This document shows positions 1 to 17,615 of a stretch of 64,000 bases of DNA, piece by piece (position 1 is the stretch's first letter; each line of letters begins with the position of its first letter). The notes beneath the pieces were generated by a model, which searched no databases, was not told where the DNA came from, and saw only the letters and a list, made by a program, of their open reading frames with translations. The position numbers were made by a program, and so were the translations under genes. Source of the DNA: Diphasiastrum complanatum (lineage: Eukaryota; Streptophyta; Lycopodiopsida; Lycopodiales; Lycopodiaceae); contig CM055096.1 in the NCBI GenBank assembly GCA_029204225.1, positions 39,656,461 to 39,720,460 on the forward strand, read 5' to 3'.

Positions 1-1106
1 TGGTTTTGTACATTAGCCCATAGAGTTTATGTGCATGACTACGCCTATCAAAAATTGAACAAAGCAATAGTGATTGAAATCACATCCAATATTTACCAAC
101 TAACTTTGAAATCGCTAGATAAGTGATTACGTAGCCAAACATAAAGTATTGAATTCTTAGACATTTCTATCAATTACAAAAGCAATACAGAGATGCATGC
201 ATTCTGACATATACTGAACGCAACAATGAAATAGTATTGATTTAGAAAAACAAATCAGATGCTAATGAGCGCAAGACAATCGTGGATAGAAACCACGCAC
301 TCTAAGTTGTCTCGGAGTAACTGAGAATAATAAGTAGCTCTGCTGATAAGCAGTAGCGTAATAGCAACTCTAAAATAAATCTTTAAAAGACTGAGCTAGA
401 ATACTCAAGAGAGTTCAAGCTTGAAAGCTTGATAGAGAGCTAGCAATAATACTTTATGATTGTGAATGATCTACTTGATAAGAGCGCAGGAAGTGTCGTG
501 TAATAACACTCAGCCCCTTCAAAATTCACAATAACATTTTCAAATCTTCAGAACTTGATAATGAGATGTATAAACAACTGATTTACACTAAGTAATTAGG
601 TCGTCAAATGTGATTGCTAGTTGGCTGGTGTCCTGCTGGCATCCATCCAGTTCCTTCTCATAAATTGATTATTGAGAAGCGGTGAAAAAATGGCCGTAAA
701 TAGTCTGTCTGCATAAATGAACCAAAACTGTCACTCTGCAGAAATGAACTAAAACTGCTACAGGAGACAGTGTCGTGAAAAGGTGACAACCCAACAATGT
801 CCTTAAATCTCATTTGAGGTAGCCCCACACTTTGCTAGAGTCATTTCCTTAATATTCGAGGCACTTTGAAAAAAATGAAAAATGCGACTCTGCATATTTA
901 CTCGCAAATCTTGACATGCAACCGTGTCGCTAAAATGTGAAAAAGATGACACTGTAGTCAAACTCCATGTATTTTTGCAGACTGTGTAAAAACACTTGTA
1001 AATCTGCAGATTGTGTAAAGACACGGGAAAATCTGCAGAACTAGATAAACAATGGATGAGAATTAAAACCGATTAGTCGATTAGTAAGAAGGAGAATAAT
1101 CCAACA
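1..1106 (-). repeat. 3' LTR of copia-1 (incomplete)
   Basis: Bases 32-773 match 3671-4422 with scattered substitutions. The stretch 774-1106 has no counterpart in the right LTR. It ends in CCAACA against the purine tract, so the minus-strand LTR begins TGTTGG. Either the right LTR lost this end or 774-1106 was gained here. The first 31 bases do not match the right LTR. Confidence 0.65.
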
Positions 1107-1116
1107 CTCCCCCTTA
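1107..1116 (-). promoter_or_regulatory. polypurine tract of copia-1
   Basis: Read on the minus strand this is a purine run (AAGGGGGAG) directly before TGTTGG at the LTR start and just after the stop of the RNase H frame. That is where a plus-strand-priming PPT belongs in a copia element. Confidence 0.6.
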
Positions 1117-1970
1117 ATTTGAATCCTTGAATGCCTTGACCTTCAAACTTAGTTCTACACAGAATCTTCTGTGTGCTTCCATATTTAAGGCTTTGGTAAA
1201 AATATCTGTTGTCATATCTTGCATTCTATAGTACTACAATCTGACCTCTTCATTGAGAACTTTGCTTATGACAAAATGATACTTCAATTCAATGGTCTTA
1301 CTCCTAGAATGCAATCTAGGGTTGGATGATAAAGCAATGGCACTTTGATTATCACAAAGTAATGTCGTCAGAGCATATTGATTTAGACCGATATTTGAGA
1401 GTAAGTTCTTCAACCAAATTGCTTCCTTTGTAGCTTGAGAGGCTACAATATACTCTGATTCAATGGAAGATAGAGCTATTGAAGATTGCTTGGGACTGTT
1501 TCAAGAAATTGGACCATTGTTGAGGAAGAATATAAATCCAGAAGTGGATTTACGAGTGTCTACATCTTCTACCCAACTTGCATCTGTGTAACCACTGAGT
1601 AAATTGAGTTTGTCGTTGCCGACTACTCCATAAGAAATGCAAAAGTCCATAGTAGCTCGAAGATATCTCATGACTCTGATAAGAGCCTTCCAATGTGTTA
1701 CACCAAGATTAGTCATGAGAGAGCTGACTACAAAAGCTATGTCTGGCCTGGTACAGATCATGGCGTGCATAAGAGATCCTATAATAGAATGGTAAGGATA
1801 CTCATGCATCTGCTACTTCTCATGAATTGTTTGGGGACACTGGTCCTTTGACAATTTGAGACCTGGTTCCATTGGTGAGAGAGCTAACTTGCAATTAATC
1901 AGATTATATCCGACTAACATGTTGTAGATGTACCTTTGTTGTGTAATGTAGACATGTGATGCCATGAAAT
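1117..1970 (-). pseudogene. copia reverse transcriptase C-terminus and RNase H fragment
   Basis: The minus-strand frames give the end of a copia RT and the RNase H domain. Visible blocks are the thumb region with YHSIIGSLMHA and TRPDIAF, then YTDASW, STSGFIFFL, SSIESEY, EAIWLKNLL, DNQSAIAL and the closing TDIFTKAL-type block. The open frame runs 1501-1809 and continues with stops to about 1120. Upstream homology (toward higher coordinates) stops abruptly near 1970, so finger and palm motifs such as YVDD are missing. Not functional. Confidence 0.85.
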
Positions 1971-3611
1971 TGTTAAATATTGAATATCAACCTAAATATG
2001 GCATGATATACTCAAAAATGAAGATATGAGCTGGATAAATATAAACCATGAAGAGGCCTAAGTCATTTTTTGAGAATATATCTCCTAAGGACTTGCCTTG
2101 TATTTAAGGGCAAGACCTCTAGAAGGGAAACACTGCCTTTGGATAGCTTTTACTAGGTCATCTACGCGAAACGATTAAATATGAATCGAAATGTTAAACT
2201 AGAGTAATTTTAACTCTTAGTTAAGTATATCTCTTATGGTATAATTGAACATATACTGAACCTAATTGTTAACTAGACCTTTTCGCGAGAGTGACGCACC
2301 TGTAGTTTTAGAGGTGTGTTTGTTCGCTCTATAAAACATATATTGGTCACACGCTTCAGTCTCGATCATCGAGAGAGAAAGAGTTTATGTATTTGTGAGA
2401 GATTGAAAGAGTGAATAGAGTGTTGAGGTTTATTCCCTCTTATCTCTGGTCTTTGCACTGTTGAATGTGAGTGATCCTGAGTCTACTAGCAATCTCTAAT
2501 GCATTACATGAATTACTCTCCGATCAGACAGACTCTCTAGCACATTACAGTCGTTTGCTGTATGTTCGTAAATATGCTCTAAGGAACTGTCTTAAAATTC
2601 ACTTATTCGTCTATCGCGAACACTTTCTTTTCGGCACTCGAATAAAGTCTACATTTGGTACAGTCTAGCACAATCATTGATAGAACTGTATGTATACATC
2701 TAAGATGTCAGTCCTTGTCTGAAGAATTGAGTCTTTGATCTGTGTTCTTGCCTATAACTGACATAAGTTTCTAATGTGCTCTAAAACTCTTTGTGTTCTT
2801 TAACCATAAATTTGGACTTAAGTTGTTGAGGACTTTTGTCTAGAAACAAATAGTTTGCGAACGCGATTAACTAATTGTCTACACAAACACGAATACATCG
2901 AACATTTTTCGACTCTCTGTTGACACCTTAATCAGCCAAAGTGTAGTACTGTTGTACTACTCTGATAACATCTCACCTGTAGAACGCATGTCATTTGATT
3001 TGATAGAGGCAAGACTGTTGTTCTGAAATTATTAACACTTCACAACCCAAACACAAATAATACTGGTTACTTTCTAATGTCTGTTGACAACCAAAATAAC
3101 ACCCGAAGCCACTTCACTCAAAATAAATCATAAATTGTACCAAATACATAACTTTCTAATGCTATCCTCTATGGGTTCGACATTATTTACTACAAAATCC
3201 GACTTGGCTAGTAAAGACTCGGCTCGGCTTATAGTGAAGGATATACTCGCTCGGCTCACAATGAAGGACATACTCGGCTCGACTGACGGTGAAGGGTATA
3301 CTTGGCTCGGCTCGCAGTGAAGGGTATACTCAGCTCGGCTCACAATGAAGGGTATACTTGACTCGGCTTGCAGTGAAGGGTATATTGTGAATTTTTTTAG
3401 ATCAATTAATGATACTGAAAGGATGAATGAAACTGAAGAATATGATATCAATTTGATATCGCGAAAGATATCAAGTATTAGAGCTTTCGCTCTGATATCG
3501 AAATAGTATTATGCCTTAGAGATCGCAAATCTAATACCATGGTGGTTCAGATAAAGGAAATAGTGATCTAGCACTGATACTATGATAGAAACTTCAAACT
3601 AAGAATGGAAT
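1971..3611. other. interior of copia-1 with no recognised coding sequence
   Basis: RT homology ends at about 1970, where the text becomes TGTTAAATATTG. This stretch shows a TATAAAA box near 2330 and AT-rich sequence resembling an LTR, but I could not fix a second boundary or a target duplication. It may be a solo LTR or insertion that broke the RT. A tandem repeat (3217-3384) and a cluster of GATATC palindromes (about 3445-3500) lie in it. Confidence 0.4.
3217..3384. repeat. 28 bp tandem repeat, about six units
   Basis: Six imperfect units of 27-30 bp share the pattern CTCGGCTC...GTGAAGGGTATA. They are more GC-rich than their surroundings. As 28 is not a multiple of three, the repeat is not a conserved peptide repeat. 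Confidence 0.85.
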
Positions 3612-3623
3612 GCTCTGATACCA
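3612..3623 (-). promoter_or_regulatory. tRNA-iMet primer-binding site of copia-1
   Basis: The minus strand reads TGGTATCAGAGC, the usual plant copia PBS complementary to the 3' end of initiator-methionine tRNA. It sits next to the LTR terminus, where TGTCAG begins on the plus strand. Confidence 0.85.
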
Positions 3624-4422
3624 TGTCAGAAATATGATGGATAAATTGCAGCAAAAACTCTTACTTCCAATGCATGACTACGCCTATAAAAAATTGAACA
3701 AAGCAATAGCGATGAAAATCACGTCCAATCTTTAGCAACTAACTTTGAAATCGCTAGATACTAAGTGATTACGTAGCCAAACATAAAGTATTGAATTCGC
3801 AGACAATTTCTATCAGTTACAAAAGCAATACAGAGATGCATGCATTCTGACATATACTGAATGCAATAAAAAATAGTATTGATTCAGAAAAACAAATCAG
3901 ATACTAATGAGCGCAAGACAATAGCGGATAGAAACCGCGCACTCTAAGTTGTCTCTGAGTAACTGAGAGTAAGTCTGATAATAAGCAGCTTTGTTGATAA
4001 GCAGTAGCACAATAGCAACTCTAAAATAAATCTCTAAAAGACTGAGCTAGAATGCTCAAGAGAGTTCAAGCTTGAAAGCTTGATAGAGAGCTAACAACAA
4101 TACTTTTTGATTGTGAATGATCTGCTTGATAAGAGCGCAGAAAGCGTCGTGTGATAAAACTCAGCCCCTTCTCAATTCACAATAACATATTCAGATCTTC
4201 AGAACTTAATAATGAGATGTATGAACAGCTGATTTATACTAAGTAATTAGGTCGTCAAATGTGATTGCTAGTTGGCTGGTGTCCTGCTGGCATCCATCCA
4301 ATTCCTTCTCAGATATTGATTGCTGATAAGCGGTGAAAAAATGGCCATAAACAGTCTGTCTGCATAAATGAACCAAAACTGTCACTCTGCAAAAATGAAC
4401 TAAAACTGCCACAAGTGACAGT
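3624..4422 (-). repeat. 5' LTR of copia-1 (truncated)
   Basis: It starts (plus strand) TGTCAG next to the PBS and matches the left LTR up to about 4422, where similarity stops. On the minus strand its 3' end is CTGACA. It lacks the ~330 bp seen at the corresponding end of the left copy. Confidence 0.7.
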
Positions 4423-7400
4423 ACTTGTTGGAGAAATTTTTTGAAAAAAACTAATAATTTGCCATCAATCCTAAATCCGTGAACCTAATTCATATATTGA
4501 CAGTTAGGATTTAGCCTAAGCAAGATAATTCCTCAACCATTTTTTCCATTAAAAATTGGAGAATTAGTATCCCATTCTCATTATAGATTTTGTTAGATTT
4601 ACAGAAAAAAAAATTCCATTTGCGACTCAGCTACAGTTTTTACCACCAGTTACTAACCGTCGAAATTGCCAACCACTGGGCTAACTGGCATACAAACCAC
4701 AACTGCTAGGCAATTCCTTGAAAGGGTAGATTCTTATAAATACCCATGCAAAAGGTAAATGTTTATAAAAGGTTCTAAAGTTCATGCCAACCCTAAACAA
4801 GCTTTCAAAAGTAAAAACCTTCTAAAACCCTAACAAAGCCTCCACGCAGAGCATGAACCTCGTTCATCTTGCCACCTCCCGGTCACACTTTGAAGAGACA
4901 TGTTGAAGCTCCACCTCCCTTGCCATGACTTGTTCCCTCACAAAATAATATGCCACCTCAATATGCTTGATCTTGAGATGTACTCAATACTCTCTTGCCT
5001 AGTGCCTCAAAGGGCAGTGGGATTTGAGTGGTTTTTCCAAGATAGGATTAAGTCTAACATTTATCCGACATGAACTCACTAATAAGCCAACTTAGAAAAT
5101 GCAACTAGCCTAATCATCCAAACTTAGAATAATTACAAATCCCAACCCGTCCACAAAAGGTAACCAAAGGTAAACACAAGTCACTTGTGAAATCCCAAAC
5201 TGACCAAACAGCATAGCAGTGGGCCTCACATCGGTGACATGGACCCTTAGGTGCCAATGATGCAAAAAGTTTGTAGTAAGGGTCCTTCCACTTGGACTAG
5301 TTCTAGAGGCGAAACTGAAATGGTAATCATCCCCAAGGATCAACTTTATTAAATTTGGAAGAGGTTACATTTGTACATAGACTGACTGGTCTCGAGGACA
5401 CCATCACAGGCTGGGCATTGTGTTTGGCTCATGTTGGTAGAGGGAGTTGAGACCTGGTGACTGAATTTTTGGTGTTGGTTGACTTACCCAAGTTTCTAAT
5501 TGTTAGACTCCTTCTATAGTTCTAATGCGACTCGACGTGCCCCCTCGATCCTAATATATAGTGTTGTCTAGTAAAAGACACTTTTTTGGGCTTAGTTTTT
5601 ATTTTGTTGATTAAGCCTGACATAATTAGTCTTGTTCTTGGATGTGGATCTCGAGAGCTGTCTTGGTGGAGAGATTCAACTTAGCTCCTAGACATGAGTC
5701 CCAAGAGTTGTAGGCCGTGACTCAAGCTCCAAAGCTAGCTCATGACTTGTGAGTACTTGATTGGCTCACCACAAGTCGGAGACTTAGTCATGACTTTCTA
5801 ACTTGCTTTGAGACTTTTTGAGAGTGTCACCCCTTAGAGTCTTATGAGACACACCTTGTGCTCTCGAGTCACTGCTTTCCAACACCTAGTTATACTACAG
5901 ATGTGTCCTAGTGAGGTGTCCTAGTTCACTCCCAATTAGGAAAGAGCTTGGGTATGTACAAGTGCATCCACACCCCTCTCACTTGGATTATTGGGATGAG
6001 CTTGGTAAGTAAATGCTATAGGAGTGTGTTCTCACTCCTATCACCGTTGAGTTATTGCCAGTTGTCTTTAGCTCGAGGGCTAGATCGGATTGATCTAAGG
6101 TTGGTTGGATTGGTTTGTTCCACCATCCAGTCTTTATTTGTCCTCTTGAGTTCAATATCCTACTAAAGGTCCTTGAAGGTTTTTTATAAGACTCCTTTTG
6201 AATCTTCTAGCAATCCTCTTGAGATGAATAACTATTTTGCATGTAAATTCAATAATTCCATGCTTGCCATTGAAAAAAGATATCTACTTGCTAGCAATTG
6301 CATGATATTAGATATTGTTAATAGGGCAATAATGGATGTACATCTTGAATCTATCAGTATGTTGATATGAATGGCTACTAGTCACACTTGGGAAAACCCC
6401 TTGGCAAAAATTAAATGGTGCCAATAACTATAGATAGTTTCTTCTATCTTGATTTTGCCATCATAAGACACTAAAGGCCTCTATTTGGTTAGTGATAGTC
6501 AAGAGTAAGAAAGATATTGCTTATACAACATGGAATGATACTGGCAGAAAAGTCCCTATTTGGCTAGTGACAGTCAAGAGTATGAAAGATGTTGCTTGTA
6601 TGACATGGAATGATACTAGCAAAAAAGATTTACAATTGTAAAATATTCTTTTCAAATCAATCCCAGTTGAGGAAGCCAATCTCACTATTGTCTTAGTAGC
6701 CCATTGAATTTAGGTGGAAAATGCACAAGTAGACTCACCAACTATTGAGAACTCTAAAGAGCAACTTGATTGGCCTCAAATGTTTCTTAAGCAATTGGAG
6801 TTGTATTCTCAAATTTTTATTCATACATCATAAATGTCCAAATTGCTCAAGAGCCCCTTGCTATGTTAAATGTTCGAATTGGTGAAAATCCCAAGTAGAT
6901 ATACTATCATTAGTGCTTCATTTTGTACTTCACCTTTGGGGAAGTAATGGACATATAGTACATTGATATTTATAAAAAGGACAAAAGTTATTGTCATACT
7001 TTTATGCATGTGACAAGCATCCATTTGGGGAGCTAATGACGTAAGTAGGGATGTTGTCACATATGGTTCATGCTTTGAATGATATAACATATGGCTAATA
7101 TTGGGTGGACTCTATGGAGTTAAAGATCACCGATCTCTTTTTTATGTTTATATCGTATATACTATTCTAGACTTGACATTGACAATATTTTCTATCATAG
7201 TAGCGGACATGCAATTTTGCTTTGAGACCATCCAAGATTGCAACTAGTTGGTTTACGTCTATCTTTCATGTTTGTGCTCTTTACCAAACAACAATTGCCT
7301 TCTCGGGTTTAACTTTGTATGCAAGTTTATATGATGATTGCAATATGCCTTGTGTTTGCATGAAAAATTAGTATTTCATTTGATTGTTGCTCTCTAGTGC

Positions 7401-7946
7401 TAGCTCTCATCATGAGTGATTTGGCCCTACCTCTCTAGAGAAGTGACCATCGCATTTCTCTTTGTGTATATGTATGAAAGCAAATATTGAGATGTCGTTA
7501 TGCATGACAATGCACCTACTCTTGGGTGCTAATGATGTGAGTAGAGTATTGTAGCATATAGTATGTGCTATCATAGAGTTGTTGGTCAAAGAATTAAGGG
7601 TGCACTTCATAGAGTAAAGATTACAAGACTCTGTTTTCTTACATTAAGGACCATCCTACACTTGGTATAGATCACAAGGTGGGATTGACCATTACTTTAT
7701 GCCTCTTAACATTTTTGAAGTTGTTTCCTAGTTTTTAGGTAGGCATATTGTTGATGCTTAAAATCGAGGTGCTTTGTTTATTAAAATGGGTACCTAGCTT
7801 AATCAGCATTCTATTATCCTATATTAGGGGTAATTTTTTTTAGTACATGTCTACCATGAAAGTTTGAGAAAAGAGAAATATTTTTTGAGTATTTGTGTAA
7901 TTGTCAATTTTTATTGAAGCTAACTCTTGTGTTGTTCTTCATGCAG
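4423..7946. other. spacer upstream of the GLR ligand-binding exon; probable intron or 5' region
   Basis: No credible exon was found. The missing first GLR exon (signal peptide and start of the ligand-binding region) should lie here or farther upstream, but I could not find its conserved blocks. The stretch contains a 75 bp tandem duplication (6481-6630) and a diverged direct repeat (about 6930-7130 and 7450-7640). The intron acceptor ATGCAG ends at 7946. Confidence 0.5.
6481..6630. repeat. 75 bp tandem duplication
   Basis: Two adjacent copies beginning CTATTTGG (6481 and 6556) share the order CTAGTGA, GTCAAGAGTA, GAAAGAT, CATGGAATGATACT with about ten substitutions. Non-coding. Confidence 0.8.
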
Positions 7947-14413
<6,467 letters not shown>

Positions 14414-14448
14414 GATGCCTCTCATTTCCTCCCAGGTTCCACGTAAGT

Positions 14449-14592
14449 GTTAGACACTACTCAGAAACCCATCCTAAACAAGTGCAATGTGGGTTGGGTA
14501 GTCACGTGGCCCTGCCTTGGTATGGAAAAAATATTAGGGCTTTAGTAGTGTATATTACTACAATTTCTGGAATTTTATTTTGAATGACTTTT
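14449..14592. other. short spacer downstream of the GLR stop
   Basis: No feature recognised. The sequence changes from moderately GC-rich to strongly AT-rich at about 14530, close to the end of the Helitron-like region that follows. Confidence 0.4.
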
Positions 14593-14904
14593 TTAATGTT
14601 GAGCATTAAGATATATTTTACATACCGAGACACAAACATTTTGCCTTAGATATTGGGAATTTGTCCTATAGAGGAAATGAGAGCATGGAAACGCATGTTT
14701 TGGTAAAGATAATAGATTACATGTTAACTTTTTTATTTGATAAAAATTATTGGTTTTTTTAATCACAAATGTAATATATTGGTGAATGATTTGATCAGTA
14801 CGCGTATGTAGATCTAGATAAATTTTTTGAGTTTTGTATGTTTGTCCAGACATGATTCAATTGTGTGCCATATAGTTGTTACTTGTTGGAAGTATAGGTA
14901 TATA

Positions 14905-15492
14905 TCATGTTTTTTGGAAATTTTTGTTTATGCGTAATGCATGAATATTCATGTCGCCGATTATAACAATTGGTGTGGTTTTGGGAATGTTGTTGAGTAT
15001 TATGTTAAGTGGTTTAGTAAATGTCAAAATACTAGAATTTGGTTGTCTGTATATTGCAATTATGTGTAGATTGTAAGTTTTATAGGTAAATGTAGCATGA
15101 ATAATTTCAGTGTGCAATGTATTAAATAATTGCACGTGTTCAAGGTGTTGAGTTTCACGATACAATATTGTCGATCCTACAAAAGCATAATTGTCAATGG
15201 CTTTGAAGGTTGTTGGGAAATAAAGTTTGTGATGATTAATCTGTGTTTCTTGTAAACATAATATGTGTGATGTCATTTGATTAGGATCATTTACAATATT
15301 TTGTTTGTATATAGATAGTGATCTAGTGTTTAGCGATCGAATAATGAGATGTGTTTTTGCGTAGGTATACATAATGGGAATATGGAAAGTCCATTTTGTC
15401 GTTGTTCTTAGGTGTGTGATTTCTTGTTCTATAGACAAATCGATGCTTAAAAAAGCCAACAATATTTCTACAACGCAAAGACATATACTCAA
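14905..15492 (-). pseudogene. endonuclease/exonuclease/phosphatase-fold domain of a transposon
   Basis: A 195-residue open frame has the order LNTRSL, ILCLQETQI (metal-binding Glu), a central hydrophobic beta-strand region with IIAIYRQPNS, and VIIGDMNIHAL (the Gly-Asp-x-Asn active-site block). These are the diagnostic blocks of the AP-endonuclease fold used by non-LTR retrotransposons and by Helentrons. The final block with the catalytic Asp-His pair is not evident downstream. No start codon is credible, since the frame is an internal fragment of a larger polyprotein. Its closest functional neighbours are the Helitron pieces on the same strand. Confidence 0.65.
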
Positions 15493-15509
15493 ATAGTTTC
15501 AATCCATGC

Positions 15510-15744
15510 ACAAGTGTCTAGTCGGGGAGGGTGCATCGGAAAACATCCCGAGGAGAGGGCATTGCGCGCGAGCACGAGGTCGAACGAATTCTGGAGTGGC
15601 GTCGGCCACTGAGTCGGGGGCGCTGCGCACGAGCGACATCGGACCTATTTGGGAGTGGCGCGGGACATCCGCCCTCGCGCACACGCTCTGGAAACATCAT
15701 GTCCCCGGACGAAGCGGCTAGGCGAGGCGTCCGGAATACTGCTT
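15510..15744. other. GC-rich block embedded in AT-rich transposon sequence
   Basis: About 235 bp rich in CG dinucleotides (for example GCGCGCGAGCACGAGG) with sharp AT-rich edges on both sides. Several frames are open only because of composition. It contains repeated GGAGTGGCG and GCGCACGAGC-like strings. Origin not recognised; it may be captured or inserted sequence. Confidence 0.6.
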
Positions 15745-15887
15745 TTATATAATCAGCAACTAGTGTTTGCAATGTAGCAAGCCATGTCGAAAAATCTAGA
15801 TGTTTTACTGTATCAGTACAGCTTATTTTTTCTTTGATAACACGATGTAGGTTTGGTAAAGACTTTTTTAATTTGCTTCTTCCTTCG

Positions 15888-16398
15888 AATATGGATGTCC
15901 AGCTCACACCATACAGAAAACTGATAGGATCGTTGATGTACCTTGCAGACAATACGCGTCCTGACATTGCTTATGCAGTATTCGAGATGAGCCAATTCTA
16001 CACGAATTCAGGCTCGACACATTGGAAGATTGCAAAATGAATTTTTCAATATCTTCAATTAACAAGAGATGTGTTATTGTCGTGATGCAGGGTTTCAGAT
16101 GCTTTTCTACAGTGATGCTAGCTGGGCATCCCTCAAGGATGACTGTAAAAGTGTCTCAAGAGGATGCACCATTGCATCAAGAGGGGCAGTTCTCTGGGTC
16201 AGCAAGAAGCAGACCATTGTGGCTCAGTCATCCTGCGAAGCAGAGTATGTTGCAACAGCAAAGATGGCCAACGAGATAATTTGGCTCAAGCAGTCCTTGG
16301 ACGAATTGGATGAAACAAGGAATGAACCTCTGGTTTTGTAGATGGACCACACATCTGCAATACATCCGACGAAAGAGCCTGTGTTTCACTCAAGTGTT
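15888..16398 (+). pseudogene. copia RT/RNase H fragment inserted in the Helitron-like element
   Basis: Plus-strand frames at 15888-16040 give YRKLIGSLMYLADNTRPDIAYAV and HWKIAK. After a frameshift, 16069-16341 gives the RNase H core: YSDASWASL, SVSRGCTIASRGAVLW, SKKQTIVAQSSCEAEYVATA and IIWLKQSL. A short third piece ends with HTSAIH. There are no LTRs or PBS nearby, and it is opposite in strand to the surrounding Helitron pieces. It looks like a captured or inserted fragment. Confidence 0.8.
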
Positions 16399-16499
16399 GT
16401 ATGGCATTGGTGATCGTAGATAATGAAAGCGGCATTGTCGAGTAGTTTGAGTTTTATAGCATGTTGATTGATGACGATGAGTTTGTATATCTAAGTTTT

Positions 16500-16960
16500 G
16501 TATATTGAGTTTTGTTGTCATATGAAATGTACATATCAATAAGTTTGGCAATTTCAGTTAAAGATCATTGCATCTGAAATTCGGTAACAAAAAAGTAATT
16601 TTGAATGTTTCCCAAAATATATATTTTTTAATATCAATGTGCGTAGTGCATTAATTTTCATGCTATAGTATTGTGCTGGATCAATTCTGGTCGAGTTTCT
16701 AAAGAATTCATTTTCACTTTTGTAAGGCGTCAACGTTATGAAATTTTTGAATTTAGTTTTTGCAAATACCACATAAATTGTGAACATTTGTGCTAGGCAG
16801 AATAACGCTATGAAAAATGTTGGTGGACTTAGTTGTTGTATCATTGCAAAAATATTTTAACGTTATCTATGTTTGTAATCAAGTGATTTGCGGACTTGAT
16901 CTAAATCTCGATATCCTAAATTTGAATGAAGTATTTATTCAATATTTGTATTGTGAATCA
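16500..16960 (-). pseudogene. Helitron helicase-like N-terminal (Rep) domain remnant
   Basis: The minus strand shows DQVRKSLDYKHR, then after two stops NIFAMIQQLSPPTFFIAL. This fits the Helitron_like_N signature (Ser-Pro-x-Tyr-Trp, then Ala-Met-Ile-Arg-Gln-Leu-Gly-Pro-Pro-Thr-Phe-Phe). The open frame 16554-16844 continues with STRIDPAQYYSMKINALRTLI, the Asp-Pro-x-x-x-Ala-Arg-Tyr-Phe-like block. The family call follows from this block order. The catalytic HUH and Tyr motifs are not seen. Confidence 0.55.
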
Positions 16961-17405
16961 CATCTTTTGCTATAGTAGTTTATTTTGGAATGTACATTTT
17001 CACAATGTTATCCAGATGGAACTAAGCACTTGGTGGATTAGTATTATAAAAAAATAGGTTTGTTGTATGTTGTGCAAAATTGTGTTTATAATGCAGTAAT
17101 TCCCATTTTGCAATGTGTTGATAATAATGTATATTTATTACAAATAGGCATCATGCGTCGTGCTATAAAAATAAGAGTTGGTTAATTAAGTTCTTCAACA
17201 TATGTATCTTGGAATATTTCAATGGAATTTTGAACTTCACGAGGAACAATAGTTTTGTAACCATTTTCATAATCAACAACATATTCATTACTTTGTAAAT
17301 GGGTGTAGCCTGTCACCCATAATGACTTCCTCATTATTAGTTTCATGGTCTTTTGATTCCTCTATGGTTGATGAATATGAATGTTGAGCAATGTTGTCAA
17401 AGTAG

Positions 17406-17615
17406 CTAGGAATGGTTAATTTGAATGTGTAGTTGTTGGTATAACGGCATCTTCAAAAAATCAATAAGAGCAGTCATTAATTTCATGGGATGAACTTTAC
17501 CAATCATGTAGTTCATTTTATATTCGAGTTTTCTTTTAAGGCCAATGATCATAACATTGTCATTGTCAACAAAATGTGGCAATATGTTTTGTCCTTTGTC
17601 AAGATTGGCAAGCAC
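17406..17615 (-). pseudogene. possible DUF6570-like segment of the Helitron protein
   Basis: The frame reads a hydrophobic strand (NDNVMIIGLKRKL), then VHPMKLMTALIDFLKMPLYQQLHIQI. This resembles the conserved region before the Rep domain, where a block equivalent to V-R-x-x-K-V-x-x-A-L-x-W-L-x-x-x-N-P-L-Y is expected. It lies about 450 bp upstream, in coding sense, of the Rep remnant. Confidence 0.4.

Larger units (their letters stand above)
1..4422 (-). mobile_element. Ty1/copia element remnant, minus strand (copia-1)
   Basis: Two long direct repeats (about 32-773 and 3671-4422) flank a short interior with a copia RT/RNase H stub on the minus strand. A primer-binding site complementary to initiator-Met tRNA abuts the right repeat and a purine run abuts the left one. 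This orders the element 5' LTR (right), PBS, interior, PPT, 3' LTR (left). gag, protease and integrase are absent, so it is a deleted, non-autonomous remnant. Its outer left end lies outside the window or is lost, so no target duplication can be read. Confidence 0.75.

Noticed and set aside
1971-3037. A precise solo LTR bounded by TGTTAA...TTAACA
   Set aside because: The termini match as an inverted pair, but flanking bases (GAAAT and CTTCA) do not form a target duplication, so boundaries were not asserted.
7901-7946. Extension of the GLR frame upstream of 7947 with a non-ATG start
   Set aside because: The stretch is AT-rich, ends in a consensus acceptor and has no GLR similarity, so it is intron.
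15518-15967. 149-codon minus-strand frame over the GC-rich block
   Set aside because: Openness follows from the CG-rich composition. Its first part only reads antisense across the copia fragment edge and no domain is visible.
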